A stretch of 64,000 bases of DNA from contig CAKZJW010000035.1 in NCBI GenBank assembly GCA_937120495.1, positions 1 through 64,000 on the forward strand, read 5' to 3'. The notes under the pieces are model-generated. The model searched no databases and was not told the DNA's origin. It saw only the letters and a list, made by a program, of their open reading frames with translations. This DNA is from an uncultured Oligoflexia bacterium. GTDB lineage: Bacteria; Bdellovibrionota; Bacteriovoracia; Bacteriovoracales; Bacteriovoracaceae. The translations under genes and the position numbers were made by a program. Below are positions 45,010 to 56,300 of the stretch, piece by piece; positions within the stretch are counted from its first letter, which is position 1; each line of letters begins with the position of its first letter.

Positions 45010-45165
45010 GTGAAAACCTTAGATAAAGAGGCTGTTATAAATCTTATTTATAAACATAACACTGTAAAATTCATTCTGAATAATTTGATTCAATTTTTAC
45101 CAAAACATTCTCTTGAGGGTGTATTACTTTTGTTCTACTGTGCTGAATATCATTTAAATGAATGA
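45010..45165 (+). CDS. Possible small ORF after apeA
   Basis: A 51-codon frame starts with GTG directly after the apeA stop (TAAGTG). It encodes a mostly amphipathic helical peptide (VKTLDKEAVINLI, then KFILNNLIQFLPKH and GVLLLFYCAEYH). No ribosome-binding site is clear and no homologue is known to me. Translational coupling to apeA is possible. Confidence 0.3.
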   Translation: MKTLDKEAVINLIYKHNTVKFILNNLIQFLPKHSLEGVLLLFYCAEYHLNE

Positions 45166-45313
45166 ACAATTGATAGAGGTGTAGGACCTTTATGAACATG
45201 ATATTCTCGACCGTTACCAGTAAGATTCTAAAAGCTGAAGTTTATGGTTTAATATGAATTTGTATAAAAAAATTAAGTTTGCTTAAGTTTTAAAAAAATA
45301 ATTTTGAAATTAC

Positions 45314-45371
45314 ATTCTAAATTAATTCTTAGTAAAAATTTAAAATTCTAAATTAATTCTTAATAAAAAGT
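45314..45371. repeat. Two-copy direct repeat, 31-bp period
   Basis: ATTCTAAATTAATTCTTA occurs at 45314 and again at 45345, with similar flanking A/T runs. It lies in the non-coding stretch (45,166-45,467) between the defence region and the cytochrome gene, in which I see no gene. Possibly an iteron or integration scar. Confidence 0.55.
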
Positions 45372-45467
45372 TTGAACTCTAAACTTTTATGAAGTTTTTA
45401 ACTTCTCTTTGACAGGAATACTCAAGTTCATGTTTCATGCTCTCAAATTAAAACATTGAGAGGGCAA

Positions 45468-46739
45468 GTGAAAAAAATAATTATCGTTTTAGGGGTGAGT
45501 GTATTAAATATATGTTTTGCTAATCCCAAGTATCAATTAGGCCAATTTTTATTCTTTGATAAAGTGTTAAGCGGTAATAAAAATATTTCATGTGCAACTT
45601 GCCATCATCCTCTCTCAGGTACAGGTGATGGATTGGCACTTTCTGTAGGTGAAGGCGGAGCAGGTTTAGGAGTTACTAGGCACTTAGGTTTTGGTAGCTC
45701 TAGGGTGCATGGCAGAGTTCCAAGAAATGCTCCTCATATATTTAATTTAGACCCCAAAGAGTTAACAACGATATTTCACGATGGAAGGATTGAGGTTAGT
45801 TCTAAATACCCTAGTGGAATTTATTCCCCAGCCGGATTTGATTTACCTGAAGGCTTAGATAACTTAGTCGCAGCACAAGCCATTTTTCCAATTACATCAA
45901 GTGATGAAATGGCCGGACAAAAAAATGAAAATACAATTGGGAAGTATGCAGCCGAGGGAAACCTTAAAAAACTTTGGAAAGAAGTCACTAATAGAGTTGT
46001 TGCTATCGATGAATATGTAGAGCTTTTTAAAAAAGCTTACCCACAAATTAAGAATAAAAATGAAATAAATATTTCACACATTGGTAATGCAATAGCAAAG
46101 TTCGAAGAAGATGGATTTAGAACACTTAATTCAGCATTTGATCAATATAAGAAAGGAAATAAAGAAGCGTTAAATCCATCAGAAATCAGAGGTATGGATA
46201 TTTTTTATGGAAAAGGAAAGTGTTCAAGTTGCCATTCAGGAAATCTATTCACGGATAATAAGTTTCATTCTATAGCTATGGCACAAATTGGACCCGGAAA
46301 AGGCGTTGGATTTAACAAACAAGAAGACTATGGAAGAGAGTTGGTTACTAACGATATCAGAGATCGTTACAAGTTTAGAACTTTACCTCTTCGTAATGTA
46401 GCAATAACTGGGCCATGGGGACACTCAGGTGCTTATAATACTTTGCGTGGAATTGTTGAACATCATTTAAACCCTAAGAAAGCTTTATTTTCTTTTGATC
46501 AATCTCAAGTAAATCTTCCTGAAGATAAAATTTTCTCAAAAAAAGATTTTACAATTATGAACGCAAAAGGAATTTTAACTCTGATTGGGCGAACTAGTGA
46601 GATAAATAAAATTGATCTTTTAAAAAACGAAGTGGATGACTTAATCAATTTTCTACATGCTTTAACGGATAGATCTTGTCTTGATATGAGACATCTCGTT
46701 CCTAAGCGTGTGCCTAGTAAAATTACAATAAATGAATAA
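45468..46739 (+). CDS. Di-heme cytochrome c peroxidase family protein
   Basis: With GTG 45468 (preceded by GAGAGG) the product is 423 residues with a signal peptide (VKKIIIVLGVSVLNICFA). Two heme c sites are present: CATCH at 42-46 and CSSCH at 252-256. The layout matches the CcpA/MauG superfamily of periplasmic di-heme peroxidases. Such enzymes reduce hydrogen peroxide with cytochrome electrons or modify protein partners as MauG does. It is 13 bp upstream of the large PKD protein and probably co-transcribed with it, an unusual association. Confidence 0.88.
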   Translation: MKKIIIVLGVSVLNICFANPKYQLGQFLFFDKVLSGNKNISCATCHHPLSGTGDGLALSVGEGGAGLGVTRHLGFGSSRVHGRVPRNAPHIFNLDPKELTTIFHDGRIEVSSKYPSGIYSPAGFDLPEGLDNLVAAQAIFPITSSDEMAGQKNENTIGKYAAEGNLKKLWKEVTNRVVAIDEYVELFKKAYPQIKNKNEINISHIGNAIAKFEEDGFRTLNSAFDQYKKGNKEALNPSEIRGMDIFYGKGKCSSCHSGNLFTDNKFHSIAMAQIGPGKGVGFNKQEDYGRELVTNDIRDRYKFRTLPLRNVAITGPWGHSGAYNTLRGIVEHHLNPKKALFSFDQSQVNLPEDKIFSKKDFTIMNAKGILTLIGRTSEINKIDLLKNEVDDLINFLHALTDRSCLDMRHLVPKRVPSKITINE

Positions 46740-46752
46740 TGAGGATATAAAG

Positions 46753-49700
46753 ATGAACTGTAAAATTTTAACAACTATTTTTGTGATATTGATAAGTTTT
46801 AACTTATTAGCCGAGTCACCAATTGTTGATCTACCTGTAGGTAGTCATGTTTTAGCTGGAGATAGGTACCAACTAGATGCTAGTGGTTCTTATGATCCAG
46901 ATGGTGATGATATTACCTTTAAATGGAGAATTCTTAACGCTCCTGCTGGATCGGATGCTGAACTTCTAGATAACTTTGATGGAACGGCGGAGTTTGTATC
47001 TGATAGAGTTGGATCTTATGGATTCGAGCTAACTGTACAGGATATGAGCGGTGAGAATACGATAGAACATTTTTCTATATCAGCTTCTCAGTCAACAGGT
47101 AACATTCTTTACGGACCTGTTAATTATGATACATCTATTGTTTGCAAGGCTACATTTGGTCTTTTTGGATGTAACTCTCAAGTATATAACTTCTCTCAGC
47201 CAAACCCTGTAGGTTCTTACTCTCTTGTTGTGACAGTTATAGATATTGATAAAGTTATAATGCGTTTAAACGGAGAACAAATCTCTTTTTATTCTGAAAC
47301 GACAGGCCAAGGTCAAGAAACGTTTATTAAAGAAGTTTATTTAGAGATCGATAACGAACTTGTAATTGAAGCATCGGGTGGTTTTTCAGGCAATGTTGCT
47401 ATTCAAGTTCAAGAGAATACACTAATGTCAGACTTAAATACGGCACCTATTCTAGAAGATAAAACTCTGAATATTCCTTTTTATGGGCAAGACCATTCTT
47501 TGGTTCTAGATGCAATGGATCTTAACAATAATGATGTTTTATTTTATGAAATTATTAGTACTCCTTATCGTGGAACAGCATATTTAACAGGTAACACTCT
47601 TTTTTACAGACCTGAAGACGATTATATTGGGCGAGATGAAGTTTTGGTTAGAGTTTATGACTCTGGAATTCCCTCGAAGCAAACGATTGCAAAAATTGAA
47701 GTACTTGTAACAAATGAATTCCCACCAATGTTAAGCATCGCTGACTTTACAGGTAATACGGAAGTTATGACTAACTACCTTTCTGTAATGAATACAAGTC
47801 CAGTTACAGCTTCCATCAGTAGGCAAGGGAGTAACGGTGTTGCTACGTTAGACCCAATTACAAATATAGTAACTTACACTCCAAACAGTGGATTTGTTGG
47901 AAATGATAATTTTGATATATTGGGAGTGAGTGATAGTAACTTCAATTTAGAAACGACAATTACAGTTAACGTTATCATTTCGCCAAACACGCCACCCGTT
48001 TTTGGAGATTTGAATTTAGCTGTAAAACCAAATTTTCCAATTGAATTTGAATTACCTCTTGCCGATCCAGTAGAAGCATCTCAACAGATTATTTCTTATA
48101 ACTTAGAACAAACGGGTTCAAGCGGAACTGTAGAGCATATGTTTGGAAGATTCTACAGGTACACGCCAAATACTGACTTTGAAGGAACTGATACAATTAT
48201 CTTTTCAGCTACAGACTCAGGAAACTCTACTAATATAACAAGTAATGTGGTTACAGTAGATGTTGATCTTTCGGCAAATACCCCACCTTCTATTGGTTCT
48301 GGAAATATTTCCCATTTGAAAACTTGGGGAGGACTACCGGCAAGTGTAAATATTAGATTAGAGGATTTACCAACAGACACTGATGGTGTGATAACGAAAA
48401 TCATGTGGAACTTTGGTGATGGCAATCAAAGAGAAATTGATCTTTCTTATCAAAATGCAGATATTAGAGGATCTATTTATCATTATTATGAAAATGCTGG
48501 AGTTTACTCTGTTACAGCAACCGTTTTTGATGACAACGGAGCATCAACCTCTACAACCAGACAAATAACTGTCACGGATACCAATATAGCATCCGTGAGA
48601 GTTGTCGTGGATAATTATGAAGGCCCATCACCTTTAAATGTTAATTTTAATGCAGCCTTAACTACTGATAACGGAGAAACGCCAGATAACCAATTATATT
48701 TTATTTGGAATTTTAGAGACGGATCTCCAATACAAGAGGGTGTAGGGCTAAACAATGTTAACCATACATATACTACTGCAGGTACATACTATCCTTATGT
48801 ACTTGTTAGGGATGGAGAATCTAGTAACTACAGAATATTCACTATAACCGTTGATGGATCAGGACCAGCGCCAATACCACAAGCAATGTTTACTAAGAGT
48901 ATCGGATATGGTGATGCGCCATTAACAGTTAGCTTTTCTGGAGAAAATTCAATTGATGCCACTGGAAATGCTTTAGGCCTTACCTATAAATGGAACATGA
49001 AGGATCAAATATCTGGAGAAAGTTTTAAAAGTGGTAAAAATGTTAGCCACACATTTAATTCTCCGGGAACTTACTATGTTGAATTAACAGTTATAGATTC
49101 AAACAATATATCCAATACGTATGGTGAATTTGTACACGTAAAGAATCCTGACTATAATGAATATAGGTTTTTTATATTTGACCAGAACGGGCTAACAGTT
49201 GATCTTCAATTAGAAGAAATATATATAATAACACCGGCAACAGATGCTTCCTACTTTATTGATTGGGGAGACGGACAAAAAGAAATTACACATAATCGAT
49301 ATCCTTATCACACGTACGCTGCTGATGGAACTTATAACATTACGGTTAAAGCCGAATTGATAGCAGGTGAAGAGAAATCATTTACTCAAAAAATAGTTTT
49401 AAACTCTAATACCAAATTTCCTTCTTTTGAAATTGATTCTGATACATATGAAGGGCTTATTCCTTTTCAAAGCAATCATGAAATAGTTGATTTTGATTTT
49501 GATCCAAACCAAAGTAATATTATTTGGCATTTTGCTGTTGATGGAATATTTGAAAGTTTGGCATTGAACTCTATGATGCATACACAAGACCATTCCGTTC
49601 AAGGGGTTCATATCAAAAGAACCTATGTTACGAATGAATATGGATTAACTAGGGTTCACTTTGCTGATATTAATAAATTCGTAGATAAAAAACCATCATT

Positions 49701-50382
49701 ACGATTGAATGCGAACTCTTGTGTGGGGAAGGCTCCCTTTACAATTAATTTTGATGCAACAGGAAGTAGCGACTTGGATGGATTAAAATCATTTCAATGG
49801 CATACTGATTACAATGATCAAGAATTTTATTATACGGATCTACAGTTCTCACATACTTTTACTGTAGCTGAAAACATTACGGCATCAGCTTTCTTAAAAG
49901 ACAACTCTGGTGATCTTAGAAATGATTATCCTAGATATCTAATTTATGACTCTGACGTACCTGTTGGAAATTTAGATCCAACAGTTATAGCAGATCATGG
50001 CTTTTGGGACCCTCAATCACCAAAGCAGTTTACAGTTTCAACTTATGAATCTACGGATGACGGTGAAATTATTTGCTTTAAATACGATATGGGAGATGGA
50101 ACTACTTTTATTGATAGTCATCATGTGGATTATACTTATTCTCAGCCCGGTGACTATACGGTTACCGTAATAGCGATTGATAATTGGGGGAGTGAAGGCT
50201 CAACGTCTTTCGATATAACGGTACCCTCTGTTGTAACAACGAGCAGTAGCACAGCAATACCTTTTAGACCGACTTTAAACTACTCAAATGAAATTCGAAA
50301 AAAGAATAAATCTTCTAAAGAAATATTTGAAGAGTTAATGGAAGAATACTTAAGTAATAGAAAAAAGAACAAGGATATATAA
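46753..50382 (+). CDS. Large secreted PKD/cadherin-like protein
   Basis: The start ATG 46753 gives a signal peptide (MNCKILTTIFVILISFNLLA); an earlier in-frame ATG at 46732 overlaps the previous gene and is less likely. The 1,209-residue chain begins with a PKD/Ig-like unit (DASGSYDPDGDDITFKWR), then cadherin-like repeats (about residues 220-510, for example DDYIGRDEVLVRVYDSG). A series of PKD domains follows with the motif WNFGDG or related (about 540-1180), and the tail is basic. PKD and cadherin-like arrays form extended surface adhesins. It abuts the giant Rhs gene with no gap, so the three genes from 45,468 may form one operon. Confidence 0.82.
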   Translation: MNCKILTTIFVILISFNLLAESPIVDLPVGSHVLAGDRYQLDASGSYDPDGDDITFKWRILNAPAGSDAELLDNFDGTAEFVSDRVGSYGFELTVQDMSGENTIEHFSISASQSTGNILYGPVNYDTSIVCKATFGLFGCNSQVYNFSQPNPVGSYSLVVTVIDIDKVIMRLNGEQISFYSETTGQGQETFIKEVYLEIDNELVIEASGGFSGNVAIQVQENTLMSDLNTAPILEDKTLNIPFYGQDHSLVLDAMDLNNNDVLFYEIISTPYRGTAYLTGNTLFYRPEDDYIGRDEVLVRVYDSGIPSKQTIAKIEVLVTNEFPPMLSIADFTGNTEVMTNYLSVMNTSPVTASISRQGSNGVATLDPITNIVTYTPNSGFVGNDNFDILGVSDSNFNLETTITVNVIISPNTPPVFGDLNLAVKPNFPIEFELPLADPVEASQQIISYNLEQTGSSGTVEHMFGRFYRYTPNTDFEGTDTIIFSATDSGNSTNITSNVVTVDVDLSANTPPSIGSGNISHLKTWGGLPASVNIRLEDLPTDTDGVITKIMWNFGDGNQREIDLSYQNADIRGSIYHYYENAGVYSVTATVFDDNGASTSTTRQITVTDTNIASVRVVVDNYEGPSPLNVNFNAALTTDNGETPDNQLYFIWNFRDGSPIQEGVGLNNVNHTYTTAGTYYPYVLVRDGESSNYRIFTITVDGSGPAPIPQAMFTKSIGYGDAPLTVSFSGENSIDATGNALGLTYKWNMKDQISGESFKSGKNVSHTFNSPGTYYVELTVIDSNNISNTYGEFVHVKNPDYNEYRFFIFDQNGLTVDLQLEEIYIITPATDASYFIDWGDGQKEITHNRYPYHTYAADGTYNITVKAELIAGEEKSFTQKIVLNSNTKFPSFEIDSDTYEGLIPFQSNHEIVDFDFDPNQSNIIWHFAVDGIFESLALNSMMHTQDHSVQGVHIKRTYVTNEYGLTRVHFADINKFVDKKPSLRLNANSCVGKAPFTINFDATGSSDLDGLKSFQWHTDYNDQEFYYTDLQFSHTFTVAENITASAFLKDNSGDLRNDYPRYLIYDSDVPVGNLDPTVIADHGFWDPQSPKQFTVSTYESTDDGEIICFKYDMGDGTTFIDSHHVDYTYSQPGDYTVTVIAIDNWGSEGSTSFDITVPSVVTTSSSTAIPFRPTLNYSNEIRKKNKSSKEIFEELMEEYLSNRKKNKDI

Positions 50383-53300
50383 ATGAATAAGATGTTTTTA
50401 TCATTAGTAGGACTGCTACTTGCACATGGAGCAATTGCAGATAATTGTAATAACTTTAGGGTCAAGCTTAAAAAGCAAAATGGACAAGTTGAAATATTTA
50501 ATAAAGTTCAAACTGCTGTAAATGCAGCAAATAGATGGGATAAAATTATTCTGGGAACTTACAACTTCAATGAAGTTATAAAAATTAAGAACAAAAAAGA
50601 CCTTGTTCTTAGATCAAACTGTCAGGCTAGTATCAAAGGGATAAAAATAAATTACTCTAAAGATATTAAAGTTAAAAAAATCACAATAGATGCTGATAAT
50701 TCATCTTCCTTTGGTATTCAAATACAAGGTAACTCTGAGAGGATTAAATTAAAAAATGTAATTATTGAAAATGCTAAAAATGACGGAATCAAGGTTGCTT
50801 CGTCTGTTAAAAGATTCGTTCTAGAGTCTTCTGAAATTAAGAACAATGACGGAAATGGTATTTTCATAGCAAAACAGAATACTGGAAACCACGCAATAAG
50901 AAATACCGAGATTACAAGCAACGGTAGAAATGGTGTAGTGACAGGTGAGAACAAAATAAAGATTTTAAACTCTGTTGTTAGCGGTAATGGCCTTGCAGGA
51001 AATTCACAACAGGGTTATGGTTTGAAAAGAGTTTCTAATTCAAAGTTAAATCCAAAGCGTGTTAAAGTTATAAATTCTTCAATTATAAATAATAATGGAA
51101 AAATTAAAAATACAAGCCCACTTAGCACGATTGATATTGGAAATGTTGAGTTAATTGCAGATGAACTAGATATTGGTAACACAACGACTTCAAACACTGA
51201 ATTTCCAACTCTAATCATAAAGCCAGTTGCAGTTGTTGAAGCAGATAAAAAAATTATTTCTGGCGATATTGTGAAGCTTGATGGTTCAAAGTCCTATAAC
51301 CCTCTTGAGGGAAAGCTATCATACAAGTGGAGATTAATAGAAAAACCCTCATCATCTACAGCAACGATTATAAACGATGAACTACCACTTGCAAAAATCG
51401 AGACCGATCTTGTTGGAGTTTATAAGGTTGGTTTGATCGTAACATCTGGTGAGCAAAGCTCTCTAGAAGAAATCTTGTGGTTAACAACTTTGAACACAAG
51501 GCCAGTTGCAAATCTAAAAGAAGATAGAACTATTTCGGTTGGTGACTTTGTGACAATTGATGGAAGTGAGTCAAGTGACCTCGAACAAAGTTCTTTAACT
51601 TATAATTGGAGTTTTAAATCAAAACCTGCTGGCAGCTCAGCAAGCTTATCAGGAGCTTCTGACACAGCAAGCTTTACGGCTGATCTGTCTGGAGATTATA
51701 TAGTTGAATTATTTGTTAATGACGGAACTTCTGATAGTAAGACCAGAACAATTACGTTCTCAACTGTAAACTCTGCACCGAAAGCAGTTGCAAACGAAAG
51801 TTTTATTTCAACTATTGGAACTGATTTAGAGCTAAATGCATCTCAATCTACAGACTATGACAATGATACCTTAACATATGAATGGAGCGTACTCTACTCA
51901 CCAGACGAGAGTATGAACGAAATCACTAATCCAAGTATTAACCCTGCTTTATTTACAGCTGATGTAAACGGCATCTATATTTTTCAAGTAATTGCTCTAG
52001 ATTCAACAAAGAAATCAAAGCCATATGTTTTTTCTATGGAGGTCAATAATACAATTCCTGTCGCAGAAATTGTTATCGGCTCTCCTTTTATTGAAACTGC
52101 TCAATCTTTCGAAGTTGATGGAAGTTTAAGTTCTGATCAGAATAATGACCCGCTTATATATAAATGGAGTTTATTAAGTAAACCTAGTGGATCTAATACT
52201 TCTATTCCAACAAGCTCTTCTGAATTCTTAAATTTTACACCTGATATCTCTGGAACTTACGAGCTCCAATTAATTGTTAATGATGGATACGAAGATAGTT
52301 CAGCTGTAAATGTTTCTTTAGAAGCAACTTATAGACCAATAGCAAATATTAACGGAAATACAAGTGTAAACGTAGGTGAGATGCTAAAGTTAAATGCATT
52401 AGGCTCTCAGGATCAAGATGGAGATGAATTAACATACAATTGGTCATTAAGTTCAAAGCCAAATGAGTCTCTTGCTCCTCTTGGAAATTTTAATGATGAA
52501 GAAATGAAATTTATTGTTGATGTCGATGGGAACTACACATTTAGTCTTGTTGTAAATGATGGTAAATTAAATAGCGCCCCCGCTTTTATGAATGTAACTG
52601 CCGTTAAATTTATAAACACAGCTCCTGTTATAAATGACATTCCGGGACAATCAATAATTCTAGGAACAGAGTCTGTATTTAATATAACTGGAAATGATTC
52701 AGATGGTGAATACTTTTTTACTTTTTCACCACTTCCTCTTCCAGAGGGGATGGAATTCAATGCAAGGACAGGTGAGTTTAAGTATAAACCCGCAAGAGAA
52801 GACGTAGGTATTAATAATTATGTTGTATCTATCAGTGATGGAATTACTTCTACTTCTAAGACTCTTGTGATTAATGTTATTGCTCCACCAGTAGGAACAC
52901 CTACAAGTATGTCTGGCCGTGTGCTCGATACAACAGCACACGTACAAGGACAAGTACTTCCAATTGTTGGAGCTACTGTTGTTATGAAAGGAACTAATGT
53001 TTCAGCATCAACCGACTCTAATGGTTACTTTGTTTTAAATAATATACCGGAAGCACAGGGCGTACTTTACATTGATACCTCTACAGCAAGTAATGCTCCA
53101 GATGGATCAAAGTATGCAAATTTTGGAGAAGGAATTACATTTGTTGAAGGGACAAACAATGTACATGAAAGACCTTTCTATATTCCAAGAATTGATTCTG
53201 CAGGAGAGACAACTTATCAACAAAACACAGAGGTAACTCTTTCAAATCCTAACCTTGGAGTAAGTGCAGTTATTCCTGCTACAACGGCAGTAATGACTCC

Positions 53301-56300
53301 TGAGGGTAGTTTATACAATGGAGCAATCTCAATTTCTGAAGTTCCTTTAAGTGTTGCACCTGTAGCATTGCCTGATACGATAAAACCTTCTATGTTACTT
53401 ACTATTCAACCAGCTGGAGTAAGATTTAGCGATCCGTTAGAGGTAACTTTTAGTAATACTGAAGGATTTACGGCTGGAAGTGAATTTGAAATTTTTTCAG
53501 TTAATGTTGATACTGGGATGTTTGAAGCTGTTGGAAAGGCAAGAGTTTCGCAAGATGGAAGTAAGATTGAAACATACGAAGGCGGGGTTGTTGCAGCAAC
53601 TTGGCATTACGTTGGGCCCAAAGGGAATAAGAAAAAACTTCCTATTCCAAGTCCTCCACGACCACCAAGAACATATCCTCCAGTGGTTCCAGGTTCACCT
53701 CCTCCTCCTTCTAATTCTTGCGAGGGATCAGTTAAACCGACCGGATCTTCTGTTGATTTAAAGACTGGAGCGTTGATTGAGGATCATGCAATTACGAGCT
53801 ATAGATCTTTTAATAAAAAGCAAGAGATTACTCTGGTTTATAACTCTAATTCAGCAGTTGCAAAGCCAATAGTTGATACCACTTTTGTTTTGGACCATTT
53901 ATATCAAGTGCCTTTACAGTTAAGTAGTAGGTTAATCTTAAATGGTATTGATCAAGGATTTGATGTCTTTTCAAATTCTTCAGTCTTTGATGAAGATGAA
54001 GATGTTGTTTTTACAAATAAGCTTCAAGTTGACTTGTCATTATTTCCTACAGGGATTTACAAAGGGAGTGTGATCTTAGGAAGCGAATACCCTCAATCTA
54101 GTTTTGGAGAAGATTTTCCTGTTTCTGTTTATCATATTAATTTGAAAAACTCTCATTGGGGTGCTGGGTGGTCTCTATTGGAAATAAGTACCCTTTATGT
54201 TCAAGATGACGGGAATATACTAGTTGTCAGAGGTGATGGTAGTTATAATGTATATTTATTTGATGAAAATAATGTCGATGAATATATTTCACAGGTGAAT
54301 TCTTTTCTAACTCTTAAAAAAATTGATGGATACTTTGTTGAAACAATGAAAGACAGAAAACGTATCTATTATGATAATCAAGGAAAAATGATTAAGCTAG
54401 TTGATAAAAATAATAATTCAATTAATTATAAATACTCAGGTGAATTTCTCACAGAAAGAATTGATGAAGTTGGGCTAAAGTATACCTTCACATATTTAGA
54501 TGGGAAAGTTGAATCGATTACTGACCCAGCTGGGAAAGTGACAAGTTTTAGGATGGAAGACGGGAATCTTATTGAAGTTATCGATCCAGATCAAATATCA
54601 AGACTTTTCTCGTATAATGAATTCAGCCAACTCGTTACTCAGACAAAGAAGAGTGGATATTCAAATAGCTACTCCTACAATGCTTTTTCTAGACTTGAAA
54701 ATTCAATCTTAAATAATGGAGCAACAACAGAGTCTTCAGCTGATCAAAGTCTTGGAGCTTTAGAGGGAAGCTTATTGTGTTCCTCTAATTGTAATTTTTT
54801 AACAAGAAAGGGTAGCAGACTGAATCCAGAGGATATACTTCTAGAAGAAGATGAGATCGCATTATATAAAGATTTTGAAGGAAGTGAAACTAAGTTGAAG
54901 TTTGATAGTGGTTTTAATTTGAGTTCTTCAGAGTCTGAATTAGGCCGAAAACATTTTTTTGATAGAGATGAAAAAGGAATGATTACTAGAAAAGTTGAAC
55001 CAAATGGAGTCGAAGAGTTTAGTGATTATGATGAAAGAGGTAATCTTGTAAGAAGGTCATTGCTTGATGGTGCTGAAGAGTCACATTATTCGTATGATGT
55101 GAATGATGAGGTAACAGAAGTATTAACTGGAGATCAGAATCATACTATCTTTGAGAGAGATGAAAATGGTAATATTGCAAAAATAATTTATTTGAACGGC
55201 AGCTTTTTTGAGTTTAAGTATAATAACAAAGGGCAAATTATTCAAAGAAGAGATAGTGTAAATAGAATTACTTCTTTTCAGTATAATAAAAAAACTGGAA
55301 ACCTAATCAAAACGACATACCCTGATGGAAGTTATAACATTAGAACTCACGATGATTCTGGTAATATAATATCTCAGACTGATGAAAAATTTAATTCAAA
55401 CACTGCTCAGTTTGATGTAATGAATAGACAAGTCATGTATACTCTTGCAGATGGAATAGGTTCAAGTTTTGAGTATGACAATGCTGGGAATTTAGTATTG
55501 CTCACAGATGCGAGAAATCAAAGCTCAGTTTTTAACTTTGATACTGAAAATAGACTTGTTCATTTAGTTGACCCAAATGGAAGAGAGGAGCATTTCGAGT
55601 ATAATAATTCTGGAGCGCTAGTAAGGTTTGTTGATAAAGAAGGTAAACATACAGCTTATACTTACAATGCTGACGGGCAGGTTGTATCTGAAAGTAGATA
55701 CGATTCATTATCAACTTATGATTACTTTACAAATGGGAATTTGGAATCTATTGAAAATGAATCTGCCAAAATTAATTATTCATACCATCATGTAACTGGG
55801 GACATTGATACTGTAACATATGAGGGAGCAATGTATCCATCTACGCAAATTATTGGATTTGATAGAAATTTAACTAATGGTAAAATAAACTCCATTCATA
55901 CAAATGATCAAAGTTATCGATCAGAATTATTTTATGATAATCAAGATCTATTGTCTCGAATAAGTGCTGGTGGTGGAGATGTCTATATCGATTATGACCA
56001 TCAACTTCGAAGGTCTAAACTCCGATATAGTGGTGGAGGAGTAGAAGCGATCTATAACTTTGATAGTCGAGATCGGATAAAAACTCTTGAACACAAAATG
56101 AATCAAATGACGATATCAAAACTTTCACTTACTTATGATAAAGTCGGAAATATCACCTCTAAAACGTTGGAAAATAATCTACCGATAGTTAAAGATCAAA
56201 CTTTTAGTTATGACCAAACTTATCAAGTTACTTCGGAAGTTGATCCTTTTACTGGAGCTAGTACGAGTTTTGAGTGGGATCAACTTGGAAACAGATTAAG

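Noticed and set aside
45314..45371. CRISPR array
   Set aside because: Only two copies of an A/T-rich repeat with short, similar spacers and no cas genes; treated as a simple direct repeat.
53480..53761. 93-codon + strand frame inside the giant rhs gene
   Set aside because: It lies in an alternative frame of the ZU5-like and Pro-rich linker region with no start signal.
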